From CAVYOD01 sp963770045 (lineage in GTDB: Bacteria; Acidobacteriota; Aminicenantia; Aminicenantales; CAVYOD01), in NCBI GenBank assembly GCA_963770045.1, contig CAVYOD010000019.1, positions 1-64,000 on the forward strand: DNA of 64,000 nt, in the 5' to 3' direction. This document shows, piece after piece, positions 54,160 through 64,000 of this stretch (position 1 is its first letter; every line of letters starts with the position of its first letter). A program made the position numbers and the translations under genes. The notes under the pieces were generated by a model. The model worked only from the letters and a program-made list of their open reading frames with translations, made no database searches and was not told the DNA's origin.

Positions 54160-56164
54160 ATGGAAACTTCGAGGAGATCTCTTCCCCCCGGACGCCTACC
54201 AGGAGCTCGCGCCAGGCCGGAAATATATCCCTTTTGTTCCCGCTGAATCCCAGCTCCCAGAAATCACGCCGCGCTCCGTCCTGTGGGGGCTGTTCATGGC
54301 GCTTTTCTTCACTTTTTCCATCACTTATCTCGGGCTGAAGATCGGGACGGTCCCAGAGGCTGCGATCCCGATCGCCATTCTGGCCGTGGGGCTCGGCTAC
54401 ACCTACAAGCGGCGGAACAGCGTGCTTGAAAACGTCATCATCCAGTCCATCGGGGCGGCATCGGGGGCGATCGTGGCCGGGGCCATATTTACCATTCCCG
54501 CGCTCTTCATCATTGGCCTCCCCGTCGACATCGCCAAGATCTTTCTGTCCTCCTTTCTCGGAGGGTGCCTGGGCATTTTCTTCTTGATCCCTCTGCGCCG
54601 CTTCTTCTGCCTGGAACAGCACGGCAAGCTTCCTTTCCCCGAGGCGACGGCCACAACAGAGATCCTGGTGACCGGAGAGTCGGGAGGAGAGCAGGCCGGA
54701 GCTCTCATCCTGGGGATCGTCATCAGCGCGGTCTTCGATTTCCTGGCCATCACCGCGAGGCTCTGGAACGAGCTTCTGACCTTCACCTGGATCAGCCCCC
54801 TCCAGAGGGTTGCCGACAAGGCCAGGATGGTCCTCAAAATCGACGCTCTCTCCGCTTACCTCGGACTCGGCTACGTGATCGGCCTTCGCTACAACGCCGT
54901 GATCGTGGCCGGAGGCTTTCTCTCCCAGCTCGCCCTGGTCCCCCTGTTTTGGTTCATCGGCCGCAATTTTCCCCAACCGATCTATCCCGGCAGGATTCCC
55001 ATCGCCCAGATGTCCGAGGTCCAGATTTTCAGCACCTATGTGCGCAACATCGGGATCGGCGCGATCTTCATGGCCGGTGTCCTGGGCATCATCAAGTCCA
55101 TGCCGGTGATGATCAAATCGCTGTCGGTGGGATTCAAGGAGATCTTCAGGGGAAAAAAAGGGACGGTCGTCGAGCGGATCCGAACCGACCAGGACCTGAA
55201 CATGTCGACGATCATCATCGGGCTTCTCTTCACGGCGGTCGGCCTTTTTCTCTATTTCCTCTGGATCTCCAACGTCAAGTTCGCCCTGATCGGAGTCGTC
55301 ATCTGCCTTATCCTCTCTTTCCTCTTCACGACGGTCGCCGCCTACGCCATCGCCATCGTCGGCACCAACCCTGTTTCAGGGATGACCCTGATTACGATTA
55401 TTTTGAGCAGCGTCATCTTGATCGGGGCCGGGCTCTCCGGGACCCAGGGGATGGGCGTGGCCCTGCTCATAGGGGCGGTCGTGTGCACGGCTCTGTCATT
55501 ATCGGGGAGTTTCATCACCGACCTCAAGATCGGTTACTGGATTGGCTCGACGCCGCGGAACCAGGAGAGATTCAAGTTCAGCGGTGTCCTGGTCTCGGCC
55601 CTCGTTGTCGGCATCGCCATCTTCATCCTGGACAGGGCGTTCAGTTTCCAGAGCGGATCTCTGGCCGCGCCCCAGGCCAACCTGATGGCGGCCGTCATCA
55701 AGTCCCTGATGTCCCGCGAGCCGGTGACCTGGATCCTCTACGCGATCGGAGCGTTCATCACCCTCGGCGCCGAGCTGGCCGCGGTTCCGGCTCTGGCTTT
55801 CGCCCTGGGCATGTACCTGCCCCTTCAGCTCACGACGCCCCTGGTTATCGGGGGCTTCATCGCCCATCTGGTCAAGAAATCGACCAAGGATAAGGAGCTG
55901 GCCGAACGTCGGCACCACCGCGGGACGCTCATCGCCTCCGGCTTTATCGCCGGCGGAGCGCTGATCGGCATCGTCCTGGCCATCCTGAAGCTCATCAAGG
56001 TGGACCATTTTATCTCCTTCGGCATCCCCATGATCCTCGAAAACGGGAAATGGGTCGACGGGACGCCGACCGCCTGGTACACCGGCTACGGCGAAATCTT
56101 CAGCCTGATCGCCTTCATCATCTTGATCTATTTTGTTTATTGGAACGCAAAAAAGGCAAAATAA
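54160..56164 (+). CDS. OPT-family oligopeptide transporter (frame change at a C6 run)
   Basis: About 15 membrane helices and motifs such as KIGTVPEAAIPIAILAVGLGY, GGEQAGALILG and GTNPVSGMTLITIIL place it in the OPT family. An ATG at 54296 would cut off the first part. The bases upstream read YQELAPGRKYIPFVPAES in the same frame, and a shift at the C6 run 54184-54189 links this to ATG 54160, which has AGGAGG before it. That gives the expected cytoplasmic N-terminus. It probably imports oligopeptides, in line with the M29, M14 and M1 peptidases nearby. Confidence 0.88.
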
Positions 56165-56330
56165 GAAACAGTGAACTGTGAGCAGTGAGCACTGAGCAGT
56201 CACAAACAAAAGAAAGACAAAATCAATGCGGGCCGGGAGTCTTACGCCGGAAGTCAATAAAGCGCCCTATAAACTCTTTTTTCTTTGTCTTTTCTGCTCA
56301 CAGCTCACACCTCACTGCTCACTTCTTTTT
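56164..56330. repeat. Intergenic inverted-repeat element
   Basis: The left arm AACAGTGAACTGTGAGCAGT with GAGCACTGAGCAGTCAC (56167-56203) and the right arm TGCTCACAGCTCACACCTCA with CTGCTCACTTCTT (56297-56329) are imperfect reverse complements. The core holds AATAAAGCGCC, complementary to GGCGCTTTATT in the 18.9 kb copy. Confidence 0.6.
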
Positions 56331-56341
56331 TGGAGGAAAAG

Positions 56342-57307
56342 ATGAAACCCAATAAGCTCTATGCGGCGGCGGAGAAGGCCGTCTGCCAATCCCTCCGGCT
56401 GCGCCCCAAAGAAAAGTTTCTCCTGGTCACCGACAAGCAGAAGATGGAGATCGCTGAGGCCTTGGCTCACTGGGCCAAAAAGGCGGGGGCGGAAACCACG
56501 ACCTACCTGATGACCGAAACGCTCCGGCCGATCACAGCGCCCACCGGCCTCTTCAAGGAGATGATCACCCGGGCCACGGCCATCGCCTACCTGCTCGACA
56601 GCCGGATCGCCGAGAAACCATTTCGGAGTTACATGGTCGGTGTGGGAATGAAGCGCAGCCGGATTTGCATGATGCCCGGCCTGACCCGGGACATGATGGA
56701 AAGACTGGTCAACATCGACTTCAAGAAGATGGACCTTTTCACCCGCAAAGTCATCCGGTCCCTGGGCGACGCCGAAGATGTCCTCATCGAAAACGCCGCC
56801 GGAACCCACATCGAGTTCAGCGTCAAGGGACGGCGCTGGGATAATGACAACGGGGACATCTCCCACAAAGGGAAGCACGGCAATCTTCCCGCAGGAGAGT
56901 GCTACACGGCTCCTGTGGAGGAGACCTTCACCGGCCGGCTGGTCATCAGCCTGATCGATGAGTACCTGGGACGCGGGATCATGGATTTTGAAAAGGGGAA
57001 GCTCATCAAGTTCAGCGGCAAGGGAATCGAGACGATCGTCAAGAACATCGGAACGGACGAAACCGGCCGGATGATCGGCGAGTTCGGGATCGGCACGAAT
57101 CGCGGGGCCAGGATCTGCCCGAACATGCTCGAAGCGGAAAAAGCCTTCGGGACGGTCCATTTCGCGATCGGGGATTCCTACGGCATCGGCAAGAACGCCA
57201 GCAAGCATCACTATGACGCGCTGGTGGACAAAGTGTCGATCCGGGCCAAGGGCAGATACATCGCCAAGAAACGGAAAGTTTTTGATCTAGTGAGCCGTGA
57301 ATGGTGA
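56342..57307 (+). CDS. M29-like aminopeptidase
   Basis: The 321-residue protein carries EFGIGTNRGARICPNMLEAEKAFGTVHFAIGDS and KHHYDALV, the metal-binding block of the M29 (aminopeptidase T/AmpS) family, and the N-terminal LRPKEKFLLVTDKQKMEIAEALA. ATG 56342 has GGAGGAAAA before it; in-frame upstream codons would translate a repeat arm and are rejected. It is shorter than classic M29 enzymes (about 400 residues), like the archaeal/Acidobacterial forms. It is cytosolic and would finish imported peptides. Confidence 0.85.
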   Translation: MKPNKLYAAAEKAVCQSLRLRPKEKFLLVTDKQKMEIAEALAHWAKKAGAETTTYLMTETLRPITAPTGLFKEMITRATAIAYLLDSRIAEKPFRSYMVGVGMKRSRICMMPGLTRDMMERLVNIDFKKMDLFTRKVIRSLGDAEDVLIENAAGTHIEFSVKGRRWDNDNGDISHKGKHGNLPAGECYTAPVEETFTGRLVISLIDEYLGRGIMDFEKGKLIKFSGKGIETIVKNIGTDETGRMIGEFGIGTNRGARICPNMLEAEKAFGTVHFAIGDSYGIGKNASKHHYDALVDKVSIRAKGRYIAKKRKVFDLVSREW

Positions 57308-57319
57308 AATGAGCCAAAA

Positions 57320-59901
57320 ATGAAGTTTAAGAAATCGTGTTTGTCCCTCTGTCTGTTCTTTATTCTGTCAGCTCTTATCAAAGCCGGCAATCCCTTCGCC
57401 CCAGGAATTCCTCGGGTTTAGAGTGGGCGACGACTTCAAGCTCGCCAACTGGAGCCAGATCCTCAGTTATTTTGACGCACTCGCATCATCATCGGATAAG
57501 GTCAGAGTGCTGACCTGGGTCGCTCGACGCTCGGCCGTCGGTTCATCATGGCCGTCGTTACTTCCGCCGCTAACATGGTTAAACTCGAAGAGTTCCGGGC
57601 GATCCACAAAAAACTCCACGACCCCCGCTCTCTGAAAGAGGGTGAAAAAGAGGAGCTGGTCCGGCAGGGAAAGGCGATCATCTTCATCTCCTGCTCCATC
57701 CATTCCTCCGAGATCGCCGCCTCCCAGATGTCGATGGAACTAGCATTCGGCTCGCGACCCTGGAGAGCCCGGAAATCCGGGACGTCCTGGACAACACGAT
57801 CCTGCTCCTCGTCCCCTCCCTCAATCCTGACGGTATCGACCTCGTCAGCGACTGGTACGTCAAGAATCTGGGCACACCCTACGAAGCAAGCCCGATGCCA
57901 TGGCTCTACCATTACTACACCGGTCACGACAACAATCGGGACTGGTTCATGCTCACCCAAAAAGAAACTCAGCTGGCGACCAAGGTTCTGTATCAGGAAT
58001 GGTATCCGCTCCTGGTCTATGACGTCCATCAGATGGGCTCCAACGGTCCCCGCCTGTTCATACCTCCCTACCAAGACCCCATCAACCCCAACCTCGATCC
58101 CTTGCTGTTGCGCGAGCTCTATGTCCTCGTCGGGAATGCGGGCGTCGATCTGACCAAGGGGGGTAAAACCGGGGTTGCCAGCAACACTATTTTTGATGCC
58201 TGGTATAACATGGCCAACCGTGCCGCCCCGCTCCGGCACAACGCCCTGGGAATCCTCTCCGAGGCGGCGAGCGCGAACCTGGCCTCGCCCATTTTTATCC
58301 GGAAAAGCGAGATCCGGCTCGACGAGGCGAACCAAGGAGAAGGAGCCAATGTTCAGGCCAGCTACCTCGAGCCGTGGCCGGGGGGTTGGTGGCGGCTCAG
58401 GGATATCGTCGACTACGAAGAAATTGTCGCTCTCTCTTTCCTCACGACGATCGCCAGGAACAAAGAAAAATATCTTTTGAATTACGCTCTCTTCGCGGAA
58501 CGCCAGATCGAGAAGGGAAGAAACGAGCCTCCTTCGGCCTTCTCGTTCCCCTCGAGCAGCGAGATCGCCCTCGGCCTACAAGCTCGTCCAGGTCCTTCAA
58601 GGCGGGGGAGCGGAGGTCTTCGAGGCCCAGAGCCCTTTTGTGGCCGATGAGGTCGGCTATCCCGCGGGGACCTTTATCGTGCCACTCGACCAGCCGTACC
58701 GGGCTTTCATCAAAGACCTCCTGGAACGAAAATCCTATCCCATTCCGCCGGGCCAGGACGCGATCCGGCATCTTCCCTATGACGAAGCGAGCTGGACCCT
58801 GCCGCTGCAAATGGGTGTTAAAGTCGTCCAGGTGATAAACCCGGTCAAGGCGTCGATGAAACAGCTCGGCAGGGTCGAGGTTCCCGGCCTCTGCGGTCCT
58901 GGGAAAGGGTTCCCGGTACGTGCTTTTGACCAATAAGAGCAACAACGATTGCATTCTCATCAACCGTCTGCACAAGAAGGGACGGAAGCTCAGCTACGCC
59001 CGGAGGCCCCCTCCAGGTCGACGGCCGGGATTTCCCCCCGGGGGCCGTGGTCGTCGATTGCGGGCAGGGCGGACCGGCCGGCATTTCTAAGCTCGCCGGT
59101 GGCCTGGGGATCAAGATGTTTGCGGCGGATGGGATACAGAAATCCAATCTCTCGCCGCTCTCTCCGCCCAGGATCGGGATTTATCAGTCCTGGATGGCTA
59201 ACGTCGATGAAGGCTGGCTCCGCTGGACGCTCGAGCAATTCGAATTCCCCTTCAAACTGATCCACAACGCCGAGATGAAAGCCGGGAACTTGGCCGCGAC
59301 CTACGGCCAGATCATTTTGCCCGATATGCCCCTGAAGGCGCTGATCGAAGGTCGAAAAGAAGGCGAGACTCCGCCTCAGTACGCCGGCGGGATCGGGAAA
59401 GAGGGAATTTCGGCGCTCGAGGATTTCGTCCGGGGCGGAGGCAGGCTCATCGCCATTGAGAATTCCTCGGAATTTGCCATCAAGTACCTCGGACTGGGAG
59501 TCAAGAATATCATCGTGCCACCTTCTCTTGGAAGGAGGACGCCCGAGCAAGAGGATCAGGGAGAGGGAAAAGAAAGAGTCTATTGCCCGGGATCGTTGCT
59601 CAAGGTCCAGGTCAACCAATCCCATCCGGCCGCCTACGGACTCGGGAACGAGGCGACCGTCTTCTCCTTTTTCAGCCCTGTCTTTGTCGTGGACAAAGGC
59701 ACGGCCATCGCGACCTATCCCAGCTATGACCCGTTGCTCAGCGGCATTCTCATCAACGGCGAGAAGATCCAAGGCAAGGCCGCGGCCGTTGAATGTGAGC
59801 TGGGAAAGGGGAAAGTGCTGCTCCTCGGTTTCAACGTCATCCACCGCGCCCAGGCCCACGGGACGTTCAAGTTCCTCTTCAATTCGCTAATCTACCCATA
59901 G
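57320..59901 (+). CDS. M14-type zinc carboxypeptidase-like protein (frame broken six times)
   Basis: A signal peptide (MKFKKSCLSLCLFFILSALI) opens the gene. Joined frames give ANWSQILSYFDALASSS, then the HxxE zinc motif in ISCSIHSSEIAASQ, NPDGIDLVSDWYV, and the third ligand in YDVHQMGSNGPRLF, followed by a long C-terminal beta region to FNSLIYP. Breaks lie near 57400, 57520, 57740, 58570, 58915 and 58995. Each frame between breaks is stop-free and makes sense as protein, giving about 860 residues, the usual size for secreted M14 proteins of Acidobacteriota. Either the consensus is poor here or the gene is newly inactivated. Confidence 0.8.
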
Positions 59902-59910
59902 AATCTAGCC

Positions 59911-61374
59911 GTGTCCATTAAGGCAAAGTTAACGACCTTCGATACGACGATGATCGTCGTCAGCCTGGTCATCGGGATCGGCATCTTCCGAACCCCGGCC
60001 ATGGTCGCATCGGCAACACGGCGGCCCAGCCTCTTCTTCATCGCCTGGGCGATGGGGGGCCTGATCAGCCTCCTCGGGGCGCTGACTTTTGCTGAGATTG
60101 GGTCGCGCTTCGCCAAGCCCGGCGGCTACTACAAAGTTGTGGCCGAGAACTACCACTCCGCCCTGGCCTTCATGCTCAACTGGGCCAATGTCCTCGTCGT
60201 CAACGGAGCCGGCGCGGCCGCCGTGTCCATCATCGGGGCCGAATATCTCAACCCGATCATTCTTCCGGCCCGGCTGCAAACTCAGCTCTCCGTCCAGATC
60301 ACGGCTTCGGTCATGATCGTGATCTTGTTGACTATCAACTACTTGGGGATCAAGACAGGAGCCTGGGCCCAGAACATCCTGAGCCTCCTCAAAATCGGGA
60401 TGATCATCCTTCTCTCTTCGGTGGCGTTTTTTTTCAAAGCCGGAGCCCGGACGGCTGCGCCCCCCTCTCTCCCGGAATCCTGGCTGGTTGCTTTGGCCGT
60501 GGGCTTTATCTCCGTGTTTTACACCTACGGCGGCTATCAGTGCACCATAAACTTCGGGGCCGACGTCAAGAGCGCTCAGCGCAATCTGCCCAGGGCGATC
60601 TTCTTCGGAGTTCTGATCGTAATCGCCTGCTATCTGACAATCAATGTGGCCTACTATAAGGTCCTCGGCGTGCCCGGAATCGCAGGAGCCAAGCTTGTGG
60701 CCGCGGAGGTGGCGCTCGCCTGTTTCGGGAGATTCGGCTATCTTTTTGTCTCGCTGGCGATAGTCCTCTCCGCCATGGGCTTTCTCAACGTCACCCTGAT
60801 GCAAATCCCGCGCCTGTATTACGGGATGGCCGAGGACCGGACCCTGCCGGAGCTTTTCAAGCGGGTCAACTCCAGGACCCAGACCCAGGAATTCGCGCTC
60901 CTCTTCCTCGGAGCGATGATCCTTCTCTCCATCTTTTTTCTGGGCACGTTTGAAAACATTGTGAACTACGTCATGTTCCTGGACAGCCTGACGATTGCCA
61001 TCGTGGCTTCCACCATATTCGTCCTGAGGAAAAAAGCGGACCGGGTCCGGACAGAGGAAAGTTATAAAGGATACAGAGTCCCGCTTTACCCGGTTTTGCC
61101 CGCCGTCTTCGTCCTCTTCTTGCTGACCATCTCCGTCAACGTGTTCCTCACCCAGACCCGACAGGCCCTGATCGGGGCCCTCGTCTTCGTCTCAGGTTTC
61201 CCTCTTTTTCTTTTGATGAGGCGCCTAAGCAAGGGCGAAGCGACGCCTCCGAATAAAACCCAGTCCTCGTTTTGTGCTCTTGCACGGCTCACAACTCACG
61301 GCTCACTGCTCACCATAGTCTTCACATGTTTGACTGGTTTTTTCTCCTATGATATAAGCACGGCGAGACGTTGA
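59911..61374 (+). CDS. APC-superfamily amino acid permease
   Basis: Twelve or so membrane helices, with the first-helix IGIGIFRTPAMVA, GGYYKVVAENY, and YTYGGYQCTINFGADVK typical of LAT/APC transporters. GTG 59911 is the start; the preceding gene ends 10 bases earlier. The normal C-terminus would be near FLLMRRLSKGEA; the last 40 residues translate an intergenic short-unit repeat (ARLTTHGSLLT comes from GCACGGCTCACAACTCACGG), so the repeat appears to have replaced the natural stop region. Confidence 0.9.
   Translation: MSIKAKLTTFDTTMIVVSLVIGIGIFRTPAMVASATRRPSLFFIAWAMGGLISLLGALTFAEIGSRFAKPGGYYKVVAENYHSALAFMLNWANVLVVNGAGAAAVSIIGAEYLNPIILPARLQTQLSVQITASVMIVILLTINYLGIKTGAWAQNILSLLKIGMIILLSSVAFFFKAGARTAAPPSLPESWLVALAVGFISVFYTYGGYQCTINFGADVKSAQRNLPRAIFFGVLIVIACYLTINVAYYKVLGVPGIAGAKLVAAEVALACFGRFGYLFVSLAIVLSAMGFLNVTLMQIPRLYYGMAEDRTLPELFKRVNSRTQTQEFALLFLGAMILLSIFFLGTFENIVNYVMFLDSLTIAIVASTIFVLRKKADRVRTEESYKGYRVPLYPVLPAVFVLFLLTISVNVFLTQTRQALIGALVFVSGFPLFLLMRRLSKGEATPPNKTQSSFCALARLTTHGSLLTIVFTCLTGFFSYDISTARR
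61283..61320. repeat. Single CTCAC-type repeat arm inside the permease 3' end
   Basis: GGCTCACAACTCACGGCTCA then CTGCTCACC is the same unit type as the arms at 44.15 and 56.3 kb. No opposite arm is found within the next 100 bases, so this is a partial copy, and it is translated as the permease tail. Confidence 0.5.
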
Positions 61375-61390
61375 AACGAGGAGGGGCCAG

Positions 61391-62998
61391 ATGAGATTTC
61401 TCGCGATTGACTGGGTTGTTGTCGCCATCTACTTTCTTATACTTTTCGGAATCGCCTGGTGGTCGATGACCCAAAAACAACGGACCCCGGCTGATTATTT
61501 TTTGGCCAGCCGCCACATCGGCTGGTTCGTCATCGGAGCTTCAATTTTCGCTTCGAACATCGGGGCCGAACACATCGTCGGCCTTGCCGGAACGGCCGCG
61601 AAAACCGGGGTGGTCATGGGGCACTATGAGCTCCACGCCTGGCTCGTGCTTGTCCTCGGCTGGGTCTTCGTCCCCTTCTATATGCGGAGCAAGGTCTTCA
61701 CCATGCCTGAGTTTCTGGAGCTCCGCTACTCGCCAAAGGCCCGTTGGTTCCTGTCTCTCATCTCTCTCGTCGGCTATGTCGTGACCAAGGTCTGCGTCAA
61801 TGTCTACGCCGGAGCGGTCGTCTTCCAGACGCTCATGGGCATCGATTTCTGGACCGGGGCGATGTTCATTTTGATCTTCACAGGGGTTTATACCATCCTC
61901 GGTGGGATGAAAGCCGTGGTTTATACCGAGACCCTGCAAACGATCGTCTTGATCATGGGCTCGGTGATCGTCACTGTGGGAGGCCTGATCAAGATCGGAG
62001 GCTGGCACAATCTTTATGCCGTCGCCGGGAGCGACCATTTCAACCTTTTTCTTCCGGCCAATCATCCGGAATTCCCCTGGCCGGGGATGGTCTTTGCCCC
62101 GCCCATCGTCGGCCTCTGGTACTGGTGCACGGACCAGTACATCGTCCAGCGGACGCTGGCGGCCAAGAATGAAATGCAGGCGCGGCGGGGGAGCATTTTC
62201 GCCGCCTGTCTGAAGCTCCTCCCCTTCTATATCTTTATCCTTCCAGGTGTCATGGCCTTCGCCCTGGCCAAGACGGGGCAGATCCACTTAGCAAGCGCCG
62301 ACCAGGCTTTCCCAACCATGGTGATGACCCTCATCCCGACCGGACTCAAAGGGTTAGTGGCGGGGGGGTTGCTGGCCGCCTTGATGAGCTCGCTCGCAGC
62401 CGTCTTCAACTCGTGCTCGACCTTGTTCACGATGGACATCTACAAGAAAATCAGGCCCCAGACGCCGGAGAAAAAACTGGTCCTCGTCGGGCGGATCGCG
62501 ACGGCGGTTGTCGTTGTCACTGGTGTCGTCTGGATCCCGCTCATGAAGGTTATATCGGGGGAGTTGTACCATTATCTCCAGAGCGTCCAGTCCTACATCG
62601 CCCCTCCTATTGCCTCCGTATTTTTGCTGGGCATCTTCTATAAGCGGATCAACGCCAAGGGAGCGATGACCGCCCTGGTGGGAGGCTTTTCTGTCGGCAT
62701 GATCCGGCTGGTGTTGGAGCTCAACAAGAAACATCTCACCGGTTGGGTGCATTGGTTCGCCTCGGTCAATTTTCTTTATTTCTGCATTTTTTCCTTCCTG
62801 GCCTGCATCCTGGCGATGATCATCGTGAGTTTGCTGACGCAGAAGCCTTCGTACGAAAAACTCAAGGGGCTGACCTACGCCACCACCGTGGCAGCTGATA
62901 AGGCCGCCTCACGGGCGAGTTGGGGCTGGAAAGAAGTCGTCTTTTCTCTTTTCGTCCTCGGCGTTGTCGCCTTCAGCCTGATCTATTTTACGGGATAA
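61391..62998 (+). CDS. Sodium:solute symporter (SSS family, SGLT-like)
   Basis: The 535-residue, 13-14-helix protein has ASIFASNIGAEHIVGLAGTAAK and YYxCTDQYIVQRTL-type (here YWCTDQYIVQRTLAAK), PTGLKGLVAGGLLAALMSSLAAVFNSCSTLFTMDIYKK, which are the sodium- and sugar-site signatures of the vSGLT branch. It should import a sugar with sodium. It begins 16 bases after the permease gene with GGAGG before the ATG, and a second sugar transporter follows. Confidence 0.92.
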   Translation: MRFLAIDWVVVAIYFLILFGIAWWSMTQKQRTPADYFLASRHIGWFVIGASIFASNIGAEHIVGLAGTAAKTGVVMGHYELHAWLVLVLGWVFVPFYMRSKVFTMPEFLELRYSPKARWFLSLISLVGYVVTKVCVNVYAGAVVFQTLMGIDFWTGAMFILIFTGVYTILGGMKAVVYTETLQTIVLIMGSVIVTVGGLIKIGGWHNLYAVAGSDHFNLFLPANHPEFPWPGMVFAPPIVGLWYWCTDQYIVQRTLAAKNEMQARRGSIFAACLKLLPFYIFILPGVMAFALAKTGQIHLASADQAFPTMVMTLIPTGLKGLVAGGLLAALMSSLAAVFNSCSTLFTMDIYKKIRPQTPEKKLVLVGRIATAVVVVTGVVWIPLMKVISGELYHYLQSVQSYIAPPIASVFLLGIFYKRINAKGAMTALVGGFSVGMIRLVLELNKKHLTGWVHWFASVNFLYFCIFSFLACILAMIIVSLLTQKPSYEKLKGLTYATTVAADKAASRASWGWKEVVFSLFVLGVVAFSLIYFTG

Positions 62999-63011
62999 AG
63001 ATAAAAAGAGG

Positions 63012-63122
63012 GATGGCGCGGGGAGCATCTCCAACGCCGTCCACAACATCCAGGCCAATGTGCCGATCAAAAATGTCGTGGCCATGTTCGAAGCGCTCAA
63101 GGAATTCAATGGCACAAGATAG
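63012..63122 (+). pseudogene. Coding-like fragment, no start
   Basis: A stop-terminated frame reads DGAGSISNAVHNIQANVPIKN and VVAMFEALKEFNGTR before TAG at 63120-63122. It looks like the C-terminal end of an enzyme but has no start and no body upstream, where the symporter gene lies. It overlaps the next gene start. I cannot name the family. Confidence 0.3.
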
Positions 63123-64000
63123 CAGCAGAATTTCTTCCCGAGCTTATGTCATTTATGTATCCGTCGTCGCGGCCATAGGAGGTCTGCTCTTCGGTTTCGA
63201 CACGGCCATCGTCGCCGGCGCGACCCGCTATATGAAGGAGCAGTTCTCGCTCAACTCTCTCCAAGAAGGCTGGGCCGTGAGTATCGTCCTCATCGGCTGC
63301 ATGTTCGGCGCCGGGTTTTCCGGCTCGATCAGCGACCGGATCGGCCGGCGGCGGTTTATGCTGGTCTCCGCAATCCTGTTTTTTATTTCAGGGATCGGCT
63401 GCGCCCTCCCCAAAACCATCGGCGAATTCATCGATCTTTCGTTTCGTCGGCGGGCTGGGCATCGGTTCGGCCTCCATCCTCGCGCCTCTCTATATCTCTG
63501 AGATTTCGCCGGCCCGAATTCGGGGAGCCCTGGTCTCGGTGAACCAGTTGGCCATCGTCACGGGAATCCTGCTGGCTTATTTCGTCAACTGGATGTTCGC
63601 CGGCGCCGGGCCATCGAACTGGCGGTGGATGTATGCCACGGGGGCTTTTCCTCGCTCATCTTTTTTCTGCTTCTTTTCGCGTCCCGGAAAGCCCGCGCTG
63701 GTTTGTGAAGAAAGACAGGGAGAATGAGGCCGTGAGAGTCCTGACCAAGGTCAATGGCGCTCATCCAGCGGCCGCCGAGATCCAGAGCATCAAGGAAACT
63801 CTGGCCCTGGAAAAGGATCATTGGCGGAGCTCTTCAGGCCGGGTTTCGGCGGCCCCTGTTCATCGCCGTGGTCCTGGCCACTCTCCAACAGATCACAGGC
63901 ATCAACGCCATTCTCTATTACGCCCCCAGGATCTTCGAGAACGCCGGGTTCGGCCGGATGTCGGCCATCGGACAGTCTGCGATCATCGGCCTGGTCAACA
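63109..64000 (+). CDS. MFS sugar transporter, cut by window end (frame broken at least four times)
   Basis: The N-terminus has GGLLFGFDTAIVAGATRYM and SDRIGRRRFMLVSAIL, then in other frames FVGGLGIGSASILAPLYISEISPARIRGALVSVNQL, VPESPRWFVKKDREN, and QQITGINAILYYAPRIFENAG, all hallmark motifs of the SP (sugar porter) family. Breaks lie near 63430, 63640, 63680 and 63830. AAGGA precedes ATG 63109. The gene runs out of the window before its sixth or seventh helix is complete. Confidence 0.85.

Overview
The window reads as a GC-rich chromosome segment from an uncultured anaerobic, heterotrophic bacterium. A tungsten-type aldehyde:ferredoxin oxidoreductase, LUD-type lactate oxidation, a NuoEF-like flavin/iron-sulfur complex, a multiheme cytochrome locus, an M14/M1/M29 peptidase set and a cohesin-bearing secretin fit an Acidobacteriota/Aminicenantes-type organism. 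That assignment is inference from gene content; no rRNA lies in the window.

Layout. 0-3.4 kb: tRNA-Met(CAT), then a minus-strand operon of a monoheme protein, an outer-membrane beta-barrel and a cytochrome with about 21 haem motifs (porin-cytochrome conduit candidate). 3.5-12.4 kb: PAS-GGDEF protein, LsrF-like aldolase and zinc dehydrogenase on plus; on minus a tightly overlapping operon AOR - class II aldolase - LutC - LutB::LutA, which could take a deoxysugar phosphate through lactaldehyde and lactate to pyruvate. 12.4-17.3 kb: an AT-rich island with two ParB-like proteins, a DUF6602/PD-(D/E)XK-like nuclease and a PAPS-reductase-like PP-loop enzyme in one operon, plus a DUF2971 gene and a decayed methyltransferase. 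18-19 kb: MoaD with a THEP1-like NTPase. 19-26.6 kb: type IV pilus/type II secretion operon pilC-B-M-N-O-P-Q. 27-31.5 kb: sensor kinase and NtrC-type regulator. 31.5-37.6 kb: M1 peptidase, thiamine-binding protein and SpeD, Lrp regulator divergent from glnA. 38-44 kb: NuoE, NuoF::GltD fusion, NuoG-like and FMN glutamate-synthase-like subunits. 44.5-54 kb: S2P protease, trpS, scpAB, ispH-rpsA-HU-HIT-acyl-CoA dehydrogenase, PpiD. 54-64 kb: OPT, M29, M14, APC, SSS and MFS genes, a peptide/amino-acid/sugar uptake and breakdown block.

Two window-wide features stand out. First, many genes are broken by single-base frame changes (about 30 in all) with no in-frame stops between breaks; several sit on homopolymers. 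The simplest reading is consensus error, so broken genes are annotated here as one full-length feature with break positions. Second, a family of intergenic elements recurs: imperfect inverted repeats whose arms are built from short degenerate units (CTCGTCATCT-type outside, GTGAGCAGTGAGCACT-type inside). I do not recognise this family.

The best candidates for undescribed biology are the ParB/ParB-like/DUF6602/PAPS-reductase operon (13.0-16.2 kb), the inverted-repeat element family, and a compact multibranched fold at 44.28-44.40 kb.
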